NCBI GenBank assembly: GCA_030847615.1
Contig: JAUMIR010000003.1
Coordinates: 72,302,001 to 72,366,000 of the forward strand
Reading direction: 5' to 3'
Source: Gambelia wislizenii
Lineage: Eukaryota > Chordata > Lepidosauria > Squamata > Crotaphytidae
DNA: 64,000 nt
Shown here one piece after another: positions 22,501 through 33,501 of the stretch. A program made the position numbers and the translations under genes. The stretch's first letter is position 1. Every line of letters starts with the position of its first letter. Below the pieces are notes generated by a model that was not told where the DNA came from, did no database searches, and saw nothing but the letters and a program-made list of their open reading frames with translations.

Positions 22501-22590
22501 GATTATCTGAATCCATTTCAGTTTGGTTTCAGGCCTGGTTATGGGACAGAGACAGCTTTGGTCACCTTGGTGGATGACCTATTCAGGGGA
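22501..22590 (+). mobile_element. LINE reverse-transcriptase fragment
   Basis: About 30 codons in the plus frame from 22501 contain FQFGFRPGYGTETALVTLVD, a conserved reverse-transcriptase block of CR1/L2-type LINEs. The fragment has no flanking RT motifs. It is followed by a SINE 5'-end remnant (CTCAAACCACTACACCACACTGG, 22598-22630, minus orientation). Confidence 0.6.
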
Positions 22591-22639
22591 ACTGCACAAC
22601 ACTCAAACCACTACACCACACTGGTTCTCACTCACTTGT

Positions 22640-23510
22640 ATTGCTTACTTACACATTGCTAGAAGCACAGACATCATGTCCTTGTGGTGTAGGTTTCCCT
22701 ACTGCCCCAGTATGGAGTGGGTGTTGGGGAAGGGGCCTGCCCAGGCCTCCATTATTTTATTTTTGAGAGTCAGTGACATTTTTATCCCTTTTATGCAAAT
22801 CTTCATGCACCAAAATAACTTTCTCACGTTGATACAGACAAATTGCCATGGTATCTGTAGCCATTTGTTACTTCTCTGGATCTGTCACAACTTTGAACAG
22901 CAGAATGAATATTATGAAGCTATCAGAAGTTACTGGGAGAAAACATAGCACTAAACCCTAGATGTTTTCAGGCAGGCTTCAGGGTTCCCCAATTTCTCTA
23001 CATACGGCTAAAGACGGAGTATGTCACCTTTTCCTCCCATCTCAGAAAATGAAAAGGAGGAATTAGCAAAAGTAGTTAACAGGGGCAGTGTAGGCAGTTG
23101 CATTAGATGAGGCAGGGACATAACTCAGTGTCTGGGGGGCATATCGTGCCCCCCTTCATACCACAGGCCCGTCCATGGAGATGCAGGATAGATTCACCTG
23201 ATATTGAAGGAATGGGGAAGGCAGGAAGAGGGAGGTCCTCTTTGAAGGAAAGGGAGAAAGGTGATGTGTACAGTTACCAGTTTAGGATTGTCCCAGGTCC
23301 TGAGATCTAGGGACAGGTCCTGGTATTGTCATTAAGCGTTGTGCATTAAGTAGCAACTACGGTTGCTCACAGCTTGGCATTCAAAAACACGCATGCACAG
23401 AGAACATATTTTCTTTTTTCGAAATTAAGACAGAAATCTTAGCTAAATGGGTTGTTTCCTGATCAAGGAAAAATGAAGGAATTATTCCTTCTCATTTACT
23501 TAGGAAGAAG
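22640..23510. other. Unannotated DNA
   Basis: Nothing recognised. The frame at 22523-22948 starts inside the LINE fragment and has no known domain after it. Confidence 0.4.
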
Positions 23511-23513
23511 GGA

Positions 23514-23690
23514 TTGTTGTTGCTGTGTGCCTTCAAGTCATTTCCGACTTATGGCAACCCTATCACAGGGTTTTCTTGGCAAGATTTGCTTGCCATTGCC
23601 CTCTTCTGAGGCTGAGAAAGTGTGACTTGCCCAAGGTCACTTAGTGGGTTTTCATGGCCAAACGCTGGTCACCAGGGTCATTAGCCTACT
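23514..23690 (-). repeat. tRNA-derived SINE, truncated
   Basis: The plus strand shows GTGCCTTCAAGTCATTTCCGAC, TATGGCAACCCTATCAC, TTTTCTTGGCAAGATTTGCTT and CCCAAGGTCACTTAGTGGG. It is the same SINE as at 20211, in minus orientation, without the tRNA-like head. Confidence 0.75.
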
Positions 23691-24157
23691 TGCTTCTAGA
23701 TAGAAGAGGAATGCAGAGCGGAGGGTGAGCCATGGCACTACTACAAGTGGGAGGGAAGGAGGAAGCTAACTACAGTAAATGTAATCAGATGGACCCTCTT
23801 TGCAAGTTGCAGCAACCAATCATTTAAGCCTTGCAAACTGTAGCAAGTGCTGCTTTAAACTGTAGCAAGAGCTGGAGTCCTTTCCTCTTGCCTGGAACTG
23901 AGCTCACTAAAACTGGAGAATTTGCCCTCCTGTCCTACCTGGAGATGACTCATGAAAACTGGAGAGTCAGGGTCAGGCCTGGAGATATGGCAATCCAAGG
24001 GGAAGTGGCTACATCAGAAGTGCTAGCAGACACTTCAGGAATGGCAGGGCAAGGGCTGAGCATGGAGCAGGTGACTGAGTTAAGGCAGCCCCAATCGTCC
24101 TGAAGGCCTGGGAACCACTCCACCCAATCCAATATAGCCATGCTAATGAGACATGCA

Positions 24158-24365
24158 GGCTTATCACACTACACTGTTATAGCACTATTATTCCACTTTA
24201 ACTACTATGGCTGCCTCCTGAGATTTGCAGTTTAGAGGGGGGCATTTAGCATTCTCAGCCAGAGAGCTCCTAGGCTTCACTAAACTACAAAACCCAGAAT
24301 TCCACAGGAGGCAACCATAGTGGTTAAAGTGGAATAATAGCACTATAACAGTGTAGTGAGATAAA
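24158..24365. mobile_element. MITE related to the 15223 element
   Basis: The left end GGCTTATCACACTACACTG mirrors the right end GTGTAGTGAGATAAA, and GCA flanks both sides (24155-24157 and 24366-24368). The interior (CTCAGCCAGAGAGCTC, ATTCCACAGGAGGCA) matches the element at 15223, so the two share a body although their ends have drifted. Confidence 0.7.
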
Positions 24366-24369
24366 GCAG

Positions 24370-25088
24370 ATGGTGCAATTCAGGTGGAAAGACCTTGGCT
24401 GTGAATGGCATCACTAAGCAGTATAAAAAGCTCACACACAAAAATTTGCTGCCTATGGCAATAGATTAGATGGTACCACCACCATTGGGCCATTCAGAGC
24501 ACAGAAGAGGACTGGGTTTGCAGCTGAATCATATTTTCAATCTTGGTAACAGGATAGCTTCTTCCACTGCACACGGGGCAGGCTAGCTATGTGGTACATA
24601 CAGTTTTCTCTTCTGGCCTCTTGGCTTGACTGTTTGCATCCACTCCTTACTATACCTAATGTCAGATGTTATGATTAACAAGACTGATCAGACTTGATGC
24701 TAGTATTTCTCAACATTTTTGTAAACATATGCTCCATTTTGATAAACATAAAAATGTGATTTACCCTTCCAAACCTGCCTCCCCACAATAATGTCATCTG
24801 TAACTATCAATAGTACCCCTTCTTGCTCAGAAGAATCATTAACCATCATCCGAGATTGTTTAGTTACAACTGCTCTGAAAAGTGAGTGCCTGTCTCTTTG
24901 GTTGTTCAAACACCCCTCATGTTGCACAGTTGTCCTTAACGGAGGAGGCCTCTCCCAAATGGCTACTATACTTACTACCCTGTATGAATGAAAAAATAAT
25001 TGTGTACCCTCCATCTGTGCCAATTCAGCAGGGGCAGTCCTGATTAATCCTAGGTCTTCCCCCTTTTCCAGCTGCTTTTAAATTCTCC
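24370..25088. other. Unannotated DNA
   Basis: No gene or repeat edge is recognised. Confidence 0.4.
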
Positions 25089-25090
25089 TA

Positions 25091-25397
25091 GGACTTTATC
25101 AGACTAGGCAAATACTAGCAAAAAACAAACAAAAACAAAACCCTGTGGACATGGTGATAGCAGAAAATGCAAAATTATCAGGCGTCCTCGTTGCTTACCC
25201 ATTCCCCCTGCATCACACTGGTGTGAATGAGACATCACACTTTATTGATGGGCTAAGCCAACAATAAAAAGTGACACCTCATTCATGCCAGTGCAATACA
25301 GTGGGAACAGGTAAGTGACATTGCCATCTGATCATTTCTACTGTTTGTGCTATCATCAAGTCCTAATGGCGTGGTTTTTGCTGCGTCTGATACAGTC
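25091..25397. mobile_element. MITE, TTATCAGA-end family (short copy)
   Basis: The left end GGACTTTATCAGACTAGGC and the complement of the right end (GACTGTATCAGACGCAGC) match in the CAGAC core. An internal hairpin (ACTTTATTGATGGG pairing with CAACAATAAAAAGTG) marks the centre near 25253. There is no coding capacity. Confidence 0.65.
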
Positions 25398-25399
25398 AG

Positions 25400-26700
25400 T
25401 TTCTCTTTCCCCCTCTCACTTTGCCCTGTGCCTCAGTTTTCATCTGCAGAGTGGTGGAGTATGTGGAACTGGTGTGCCCAGCAGGTTGAATTTTAAGTAC
25501 ACCACATCGTCTATATTTTAAGTGAGACCATCCTAAACATTCCCTCCAAATTTGGTGGAAATCTAGCCTAGTATTTTCACATGATGTGGTAACAAACAGA
25601 AATTTTATTTTAAATTAAATAAAATAAACACAGATTTAAAATATTGCAACTGAAGACAAATGAAAGCATTTGTAATGGTAGGGATATAACACACACACAA
25701 ACACACATATTGCAATAATTGCTATATTATCAGTTTGAGTACTGGGAAGATATAAGAGATTGTAGTGGATCTCTCAAGCAGAGTATCTGATGCGCCGGGC
25801 AGAAATTTGAGCAGCTCACTAGCCCACTCCACCCCACACACAAGATCTAGCAGAGAATGAAATCAAACATGTGCCTTGTCTACATTAGTGAAAAACCCCC
25901 AATCCCCCTGAATCTGGCCTGATAATGCCACACGACATGCAGCCTTATCCCCCAAACTGGCCCGATAACACCACATGATGTACGTCCTTATCCGTACCAG
26001 ACTTGCGGTATACCACCCAAATCCAGTCTGTAGAAAACACAAAGGACTTGAACATCAATAATATTTCATGGCCTTTGAGCCTCACTTGACCAGTAAACCA
26101 TCTATGCAGTATTTGTGTAAATGCTGATATAAACACTAGACCAAATTTTCAAAATGTTGAAGTAAAATTGGCTCCTTTCTTTTGCTTTTGGGGGTCAAAG
26201 AACAAATTTCAGGGGTAAGAAAGGAATACTCACTGTTGTTCCTTTACCATTGCTGATGTTACTGATCACAGGGAACAAGCATGCTAAAATCTTCCACAGT
26301 CTCCAAAAGACCATGGAAATGGGATGTTTGTTTCAGTCCAGCTGTATAATGGATTTATACCACCTGACGATAACCTTCATTTATCTCATAAAGTAGGCTT
26401 TAGCTCACAAAAACTTTAAATCTGTTAATCTTTACCAACGCTTTCAGGCAAGGCCTTGATTGTGTTATCATCTTCCCTCAATTATTTAATTTACAGGGGA
26501 TCCTTTCATATATAGCCTGTATGTGTTTTCCTACCACTTCTTACCCTTTTCCTCTTTACCCCAGAAACTCTATTGAGAATGCAAAAATGGAATTGTTGAC
26601 TGATAGTAGATGATTCATTCACCTGATAGTTCCCCCAAGTTGCCACAGATTTTTACTCTTTTCCTTCAAGTGAAGCCTTGGAGAAACAGACAGCTTTGGG
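25400..26700. other. Unannotated AT-rich DNA
   Basis: Only an ACACAC run near 25690-25706 stands out. No gene is seen. Confidence 0.4.
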
Positions 26701-26708
26701 TGAGGGCA

Positions 26709-26818
26709 CAGAGTTTAGAAAAGTTATTTTTTGGACTACAACTCCCAGAATCCCTTGCTCATGTTGAGTAGGGAACTCTGAGAGTTGTGGTCCAAAGAAG
26801 TAATGTTTCCAAGCTCTG
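26709..26818. mobile_element. Short palindromic hAT-like MITE
   Basis: The left end CAGAGTTTAGAAAAGTTA and the complement of the right end (CAGAGCTTGGAAACATTA) match in 13 of 18 bases, and the inner arms (GGACTACAACTCCCAG and GAGAGTTGTGGTCC) also pair. CAG ends suggest hAT. A half copy (GAGCTTGGAAAAGTTAC) lies near 35562. Confidence 0.6.
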
Positions 26819-26819
26819 G

Positions 26820-28255
26820 CTGTAATTCAGTCTATTTTGAGGGAACACCCCCCACCCCAGGTGGCTGGCTGTTTTCTGTTGCTGTTTTAATTGTAAAGTG
26901 GAATGTAAACTGATGGCACTATATAAAATAATGATGATGATGATGATGATGATCTCCAAGAATCAAATACTGGGCTCTCACTAGACAAAGGAGGATAACG
27001 AAAATGAAGTTGAGTATTATAAGGATATAAAATGTTAGGAATTAAAGAAAAGTTATTACAAACTATTTGAAAAGAGATCATTACCATACTGGGAAGGAAT
27101 GATAAAGTGAAGAAAATGATAGGATTTTTTTTTTTAAAAAACCCAATGATTATTAGCTATCTCTGCAGCACAGAGGCAACATGTCAATAGAGCAATGATG
27201 TATTTAGAAGAGGAAGTTAATAAAAACTTTCTCACTCCCAGCCTCAGTCAGTATATTGCTTTGCATGTCATGAAAGATGCTGACAGCTGAATTTTGGTCA
27301 CCATGATACATGTTATTCCAGAAAAGGGAAAGTGAATGTTAAAAGGTCCTCCCTCTTATTATTATTACTCAGCAGAGAGATAACCATAGCAATTAAAGTC
27401 TGACAAGGCAATAGCCTTGGATGACTCATCTAAAGCAATGAGACATAGAAGAGTAAATGGGAGTGTATCAGCACTGACCATTTTTCAGGGGTCAGATGAG
27501 CATGAGACTCCCGCCTTTCACATTGCACCTGTGTCTGCAAAATAAATAGGCATGAGGAGATTTCCAGCAGAGTCTTCTCAAGGTCAGGAATGAAGTTTTC
27601 CCAGGGAGTGATAACTTTTGTGGGAAATGCAGTGAGATTTATGACAAGAATAATCATAATAAAGCCAACAATAATCTGTGCTTGTGTGGTTGTAAAAGCC
27701 TGTAGAAAAATGGGAGCATAATGGTTCCTGTATTCTTTCACCAGGTTACTTTTTGCCTTCTACTATAGCTGCTGCTGATCTATATTTCTGATATTACTTA
27801 CCTGTATTTTTTCCATTTGTATGACATTCTTAACAACAACAACAACAACCATGATGAACAAAACAGTGTGCATTAGTCAAGGTTCAGATACACCATTAAC
27901 CCATATAGAAATGCTATATTTTTTTCTTTATTATTTCCCCCATCTTCCTAATAATTTCTAGTATAGTTTGGCATGTGAGTAATTACAGCATATCTAACAT
28001 TGCTTACAGGGAGCTCTGTGCAATAACTGCAAGATTCCCTTTGGTATTGTTTGTTGGATTGCTATACCCCCAAAATGGGAATCAAGGTACCTAAAGGTAG
28101 ATAAAAGAATACAGTTGAAACAAAAAACAAGATGAGTGATTAAAGTGAGTTAAATTAAGTGTAAAACTGAGACAATGGCCAAGATGCTGCATTAGATACA
28201 CAGCCATGATGTTGTGGCTATGATCTGTCACCCAATCTGACACCTGAAGCCCTTT
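26820..28255. other. Unannotated DNA with a GAT microsatellite
   Basis: A GAT trinucleotide run lies at 26930-26953 and an AAC run at 27832-27849. I find no gene or clear mobile element. Confidence 0.4.
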
Positions 28256-28257
28256 TG

Positions 28258-28347
28258 TTAGGCCAGAGATCATTGGATTTCTCAATATGTTTTTCCAGAT
28301 GTAGCAGTACAGCGACTTCTTGAGAAATCCAATGATCTCTGCCTAAC
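28258..28347. repeat. Isolated 28-bp inverted repeat (hairpin)
   Basis: The left arm TTAGGCCAGAGATCATTGGATTTCTCAA (28258-28285) pairs with TTGAGAAATCCAATGATCTCTGCCTAA (28320-28346) over 27 bases with one unpaired base. The loop is 34 bases. No flanking element ends are visible. Confidence 0.8.
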
Positions 28348-28559
28348 TAAGGAGTTCATGGCTTCACAAAGGGAAGGAGACATCTTGAATGCCAAGCCTT
28401 ACTGCTGCAAAAGGAGTTAAATTTTACTGTCCTTTGTCCTAGTTCCCACATGGCCAGGAAGTAGGGTTGGCCTCTGCCTGCATAAGATCCCTCAATTGAA
28501 CAACAACCCAAGAAACATCTGAGACAACATGTAGGCCTGTGACACTGTCAGTTTTCTGT

Positions 28560-28715
28560 CTTTATTTTTTAACATCTTTTGCCTGATGAAGAAGTCAGTA
28601 GAGCTTCGAAAGCTTACATAATGTGTTTTTCATTTTGCTTGGCCATTAAAGGTATCACTTTTTGTGGATTCTAGATTTTGTTTTGTTGCACGGCCAATGC
28701 GGCTACCCCCTGAAT
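28560..28715 (+). repeat. Dispersed repeat tail (unclassified)
   Basis: The run from CCTGATGAAG through TCGAAAGCTTACATAATG and TTGGCCATTAAAGGTATCAC to GGCTACCCCCTGA follows the order of a dispersed repeat tail widely seen in reptile genomes. I cannot name its family. Confidence 0.4.
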
Positions 28716-28719
28716 GTGT

Positions 28720-30300
28720 TTGTTATCTTCACCATGGGCTCTATTGGCTAGGGGTGATGGGAACTGTAATCCAATAACAACTGGAAGACCAGAGATCACC
28801 CACATATGATTTAGAAACAGAAGTCCATAATCTATGCAATCCAGAAGTATGCTTCTCAAATAAATGGGTCTTTTTAAGAGTGTTGCAAATGGGAGCCTTG
28901 GATCAAATTCTGGCTCTGTACTTAACTCCTGGGGGGAATCTTGCCATAGCATAGTTTCCCCCTCCATTTTAAACGTTTCCCTATCTGCAGTTTTAAAAAT
29001 CTGTGTTTACTACAGCACTCTAATTTTTTCCTTTGATTTTTTTCCAAAAGCAGATTTAATGAAGCAAACGAGGAGGAGGGGCCTTAAACTTTCATAATGA
29101 TCAAAGGAACAGGCAGACCAGCAATTGATCTGACAAGGTGATTAAGAACCAAGAAGCCGTGACAAATAGCCCTTCAGAGGAAGTTAGCCTTTGTAGAAGT
29201 GACTTGATATGACGACAAGGTAGGATAATAATGTTTTTTAAAAGTCAAGAAGTACCCAGCACACATCCAAATATTTCCATATTCTTAGTTTCCACAGCAT
29301 AATTAAATAGCTCTATCAGATCAGAACCTCCATTTGGAAATGAAATTATGTCTTTACTACTATGTAAAGTTTGTGGGAAATGTGACAATGTGAAAACTGT
29401 GCCAAAGCAGCCAGGTTTTCTGTGCCAAGTTATTAAAACTTTCAGGTCTAGACAATTTTTGCTGCTGGTCCAATAAAAGAGGTCACCTGGCTTTTCTGTA
29501 AAAGTTTAGAGAATATGGTGGCCTATTAATGCTTACTTTTGGGCAAATTTAATCTGGAACCCTAAGAGTATTTTCATGGTATTAAGTTGGACCATAAATG
29601 TGCTTTCAGAATTGGAAATAAGTTCAAGTGCTCTCATTCAGCTGAATGGATGTATGCACCATTGAACACAAAAGGGCTTGTTTCCAGGGCTTGAACTAGA
29701 TGACACATTTATCGCATTTTTCTGCAGAGGTGCTCCCCAAATGGTAAAAGACATCTCTTTGTCATAGCATGTGGTTTCTTCATCTACATATTTTTGCATT
29801 TAGTGTGCACTGTTTTGTGATTATTCGTTAACAGGTAAATACAGCTTAATTTGCAAGTCACATATCTCTGAAGAAATCACTTTGTTGGAGAGAAATGGGT
29901 TAATCATTGAGAAAATCCTTTTGGGGCCATGGTCATTGTAGCTGGTGAATTTTGTGAATTTTCCTGGTTATTTCCCTTTCATTCTTCTGCTGTCTTCCTC
30001 TAGGTTTAATTACTGATATTCACCACCAATACTGTAAAGCAAATACAATTTACAATGTAAAAGTAAACTAGAAATTAAATGAAACAGACCCCTGACCTGA
30101 GGTACCGTACATGCAGTTTACACTAAGGGGAGAGAATTAATGAGGAAGGAAGCAGAGAAAAAAAGACACTTAGAAGGGATGTGGCTACAATAGTGTAGGT
30201 GTGTTTGTAATTACATAGCTGTTCCATAAGAGAAATTCTCTGTGAAGATCACAAACAGATGCACCAAACAACAACAAAAAAACAATTTAAAAAACCCATT
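28720..30300. other. Unannotated DNA
   Basis: No gene, RNA or element ends are recognised. Confidence 0.4.
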
Positions 30301-30319
30301 AAAAACTAAAATACAATTA

Positions 30320-30740
30320 AAGTGCACATTACTGAGCGGCGTGAACTATAAATTCTAAAGATTTGGATGAATAAAGAACACCCAAAATGACCATAAAGAT
30401 GGCGGCAGGGGAAGGCTACTCCGTAACTTGGATGCTCGTACCAAAAAAGACCTTCTCTCTTAAAGTCATCCACCTCATTTGGTGGGTCCACTAGGAGTGA
30501 GGCCTCTGAAAAGGATCTTATGGTTTTGCTTTGTATGGGAGAAAGCAGTCTTTCAAGTGATCTGTTTCCAAGTTGTTTGGAGCTTTGAAGGTTAAAAACT
30601 GCAGCTTGAGTTGAGTCCTGGGTTAGGAGGGCTAAGGGTTGCCAAAGCCTTCGTGGAAAGCAGATGGTAAGCTGGTGGACTTTGGAGGAAGAGAGTGAGG
30701 CCATTACATTATGCAGAAGTTCAGCCTGCACACACAAAAG
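30320..30740 (-). repeat. Probable dispersed repeat, unclassified
   Basis: Words such as GGATCTTATGG, TATGGGAGAAAGCAGTCTTTCAAG and GGAGCTTTGAAGGTTAAAAAC recall a common reptile interspersed repeat. The 143-codon minus frame here has no domain I know and is most likely part of that repeat. No second copy occurs in this window. Confidence 0.35.
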
Positions 30741-31071
30741 TTAAAAATTGAGATTCCACACAGAAACTCCACTTCTAACATTTGTGCATCTCCAGCTCTT
30801 TTGTTAAGACCTTCCTGCCAGGAGTCAACTGAACATGCTTACAAGCCTGAATGAACTGAAGACCTGTACACCGGGTTCCTAGATCACAGAGCCTTTTCCA
30901 GTGCTCAGGGCAAAGGGGAGGATTCTCAAGGCAAGACAGCCGCCTTGAAAAATGTGTGTGTGTATATATATTCCTATTTATTAGACTTGCTATTTTTTAA
31001 TTGGAATTATATGGGGTCTGTCTGTTAAATAATGAGACTGATACAATAACCCATCTTTATTTATATGTTTT

Positions 31072-31082
31072 ACAATTCTAAT
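31072..31082 (+). repeat. Target-site duplication of the nested LINE (left)
   Basis: ACAATTCTAAT occurs here and again at 31751-31761, immediately outside the two ends of the LINE. It shows that the LINE inserted into the mariner by target-primed reverse transcription. Confidence 0.8.
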
Positions 31083-31750
31083 TCTAAGTGTCTGGAGCAA
31101 TAAACACCTGAGGCAAAGCACAAAAATTAGTGTGTATAGAGCCATTGTACTGTCTATCCTCCTTTATGGATGTGAAACATGGGTCACCTATCGCCACCAC
31201 CTACGACTCCTCGAACACTTTCATCAGCGCTGTCTACGCACAATACTAAATATACACTGGACTGACTATGTGACGGATGTTGCTGTCCTTGAGCAAGCAG
31301 GGATCACCAGCATTGAGGCCATGATATTGAGAACGCAGCTGCGCTGGGCAGGGCATGTTTCTAGGATGGAGGACCATCGCCTCCCCAAAATAGTACTCTA
31401 CGGTGAAGTTGCCACGGGCCAGCGTAAGAGGGACACTCCAAAAAAGCGATACAAAGACTCCCTGAAACAACATCTCAGGCTCGGCCAAATTGATCACCAA
31501 CAGTGGTCCGCCCTGGCCTCACATTGGGAGGCATGGAGATGCACTATCCACAATGCTGCAGCCTTATTTGAGAACTCACACCGAACAAGTCTTGAAGAGA
31601 AACAACAACGCAGAAAGAATCACAACCCAAAAACATCACCGAAGGAGACCTTCTGCTGTGCTTTCTGCAACCAGACTTGTTTATCTCGGATTGGAGAAAG
31701 CGCAGGATGAGTCCTTCCTGAATCTTCGTTTGCAAAGAAAAGCCAGAGAG
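31083..31750 (+). mobile_element. 5'-truncated LINE inserted in mariner
   Basis: This copy is collinear with the LINE at 62998-64000 and ends AAGAAAAGCCAGAGAG. The reading frame 31132-31710 gives the C-terminal end of a LINE reverse transcriptase (YRAIVLSILLYGCETW, then ILRTQLRWAGHVSRMEDHR) followed by a Cys-rich tail (FCCAFCNQTCLSRIG). Compared with the other copies, about 27 bp are missing after that, so the last part of the zinc-binding tail is lost. LINE family is not certain. Confidence 0.85.
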
Positions 31751-31899
31751 ACAATTCTAATGCTTTCCCCCTTCACACTCCCCATTCACACTCACACACT
31801 GATGTGGTCTAGTTTTCCACTGGCTGAAGGTGTGGAGCAAATCAGTTTTTGTCAGCTGTTTCAATACATCTGCAGTTTTCTTCTTTACTGCATCAGTTC

Positions 31900-32837
31900 A
31901 CTCAAAACATATTCCTTTAAGCACCGATTTCACTTTAGAGAAAATAAAAAGTTGCATGGTGCCAAATCTGGCAAAGATGGAGGATGTTCAAGTGTAGTAA
32001 TGTGTTATCAGCCAAAAACTGCTTCACAGAAAGAGCTGTTTGAGTAGGTGCATTGTCTTGATGAAGAATGAAACCATTTCCCCGCAGTTCTGGCCTTTTT
32101 TTCCTCACTCTTTCTTTCAGCTTCGTCAAAACTTCCTTCTAATAATGCTGGTTCACTGTTCTGCCTTCTATAACCCATTCTGCCAAAATTGCACCCTTGA
32201 TGTCAAAAAAACCCAATGAGCATGGCTTTGAATGTGGACTTGTGATCTCTTCCAACTCTACTGTTCTATGATTCTATGGTGTTTTCTAGTGGATTGACTT
32301 GTTTTGTCTCAGGGACATACTGGAAAGATTCGTATTTCATCACAAGTGATGATTTTTTTAAAAAGGTTTGGGTCCACCTCAAGTTGCTGCAGAATGTCAG
32401 CGCAAATTTCCTTGTAGCATTCTTTTTGCTCTGGTGTGAGAACCCTAGGGATCATCTTGGCACAAACCTTTCTCATGTTGAGATCCTCATGCAAAATTTT
32501 CCACACAGTGTTTTTGTCAATGTTCATGGCTTCAGCTATCATTCAGACACTGAGTCAGTGGTCTCCTTGAACAATCTGGCTTGTTTTTTCCACAATGTAT
32601 TCGGTTCTTGAAGTGGAAGGTCGTTCAAGGGCATTCATCGTCTTCCACATTCTCACGTCCTTCTCTGAATCTTTTGTACCATTCAAACACACACACACAC
32701 ACACAAGACACGCAGTCTTCCCCGTAGGCCTCTTTAAGCATTTTAAAAGATTCCATTGGTGTTTTGTTCAATTTTACTAAAAATTTCCAATTGACATGTT
32801 GCTCACCTTTTAAACTTGGCATTTTTCTGGCATACAA
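31900..32837 (-). pseudogene. Mariner transposase, inactivated
   Basis: Mariner transposase excises and reinserts the element at TA sites. Segments on the minus strand keep the order of the family: a starting MPSLKGEQ region, FEWYKRFREGRENVEDDE, a helix-turn-helix stretch (IAEAMNIDKNTVWKILHEDL), the first catalytic block (ITCDE, near 32340), the second (ILHQDNAP, near 32060) and the third, near 31957. The third block reads PDLAPCNF, where the family has D in the last acidic position. Several frameshifts and stops separate the segments, and an AC microsatellite (32686-32704) has grown within the coding region. Confidence 0.85.
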
Positions 32838-33194
32838 CAGACAAAAAAGCTGCTTTAAATAACGACTGACAGTTAGCTAAATGGTTGAGAGTGTTGATGT
32901 TTGTCATGCAGGTCCAGACATTTTCAAGATCACCACTCAAGCATTCACAATCAGTTCTCCCTGATTTGTCTGAAAGGTAGAAATGAAGTCTCGTTATTTA
33001 ATAGACAGATCTCATATACTCTGTGCAACTCTGGTTGATGTTTAATGTTGGTACATGATTACTTAGGTCTGTTTTTGGCACTGAAATCTCAGGGCCTGGG
33101 ATAATCCTGACCTTGCAATTCTACCTGTACAAGGCTAATATCATCAGGGCCTACTGGTATATTTGTCATGACTTCTTTATTCTGGACAATATCC

Positions 33195-33228
33195 TCTGTG
33201 TGTGTGTCTGTGTGTGCGTGTGTGTAAA
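33195..33228 (+). repeat. GT microsatellite
   Basis: A TG-rich run with a few interruptions. Confidence 0.8.
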
Positions 33229-33501
33229 GAAGGCTCGAGCTAGGATCCAAAATAGGTGGTTTTCCTGTAAAATCTGTCAGACAGCAAAAGCAATAGCAAC
33301 AACACTTTTTCTCATTCCTCCAGCCCACTTTCTTCTCTCCCCTCAATCAGCCTTGAGAGTCCTGGAAATTATCTTTTGAGGAATTTTCTAATTGCTGTTA
33401 GAATGGCTTATCATAGTACAGGTCACATACACACACCATATTGACGGTATTGGTAACTGCAGTTTCATTTAACCATAGTCAAGATGGGAAAGGTCTCTCT
33501 A

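Larger units (their letters stand above)
31012..33014 (-). mobile_element. Mariner (Tc1/mariner) element, interrupted by a LINE
   Basis: The ends TGGGGTCTGTCTGTTAAATAA and the complement of the right end, TGAGATCTGTCTATTAAATAA, match in 18 of 21 bases. TA flanks both ends (31010-31011 and 33015-33016). Removing the inserted LINE leaves about 1.3 kb, the usual mariner length. The transposase runs on the minus strand. Confidence 0.9.
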
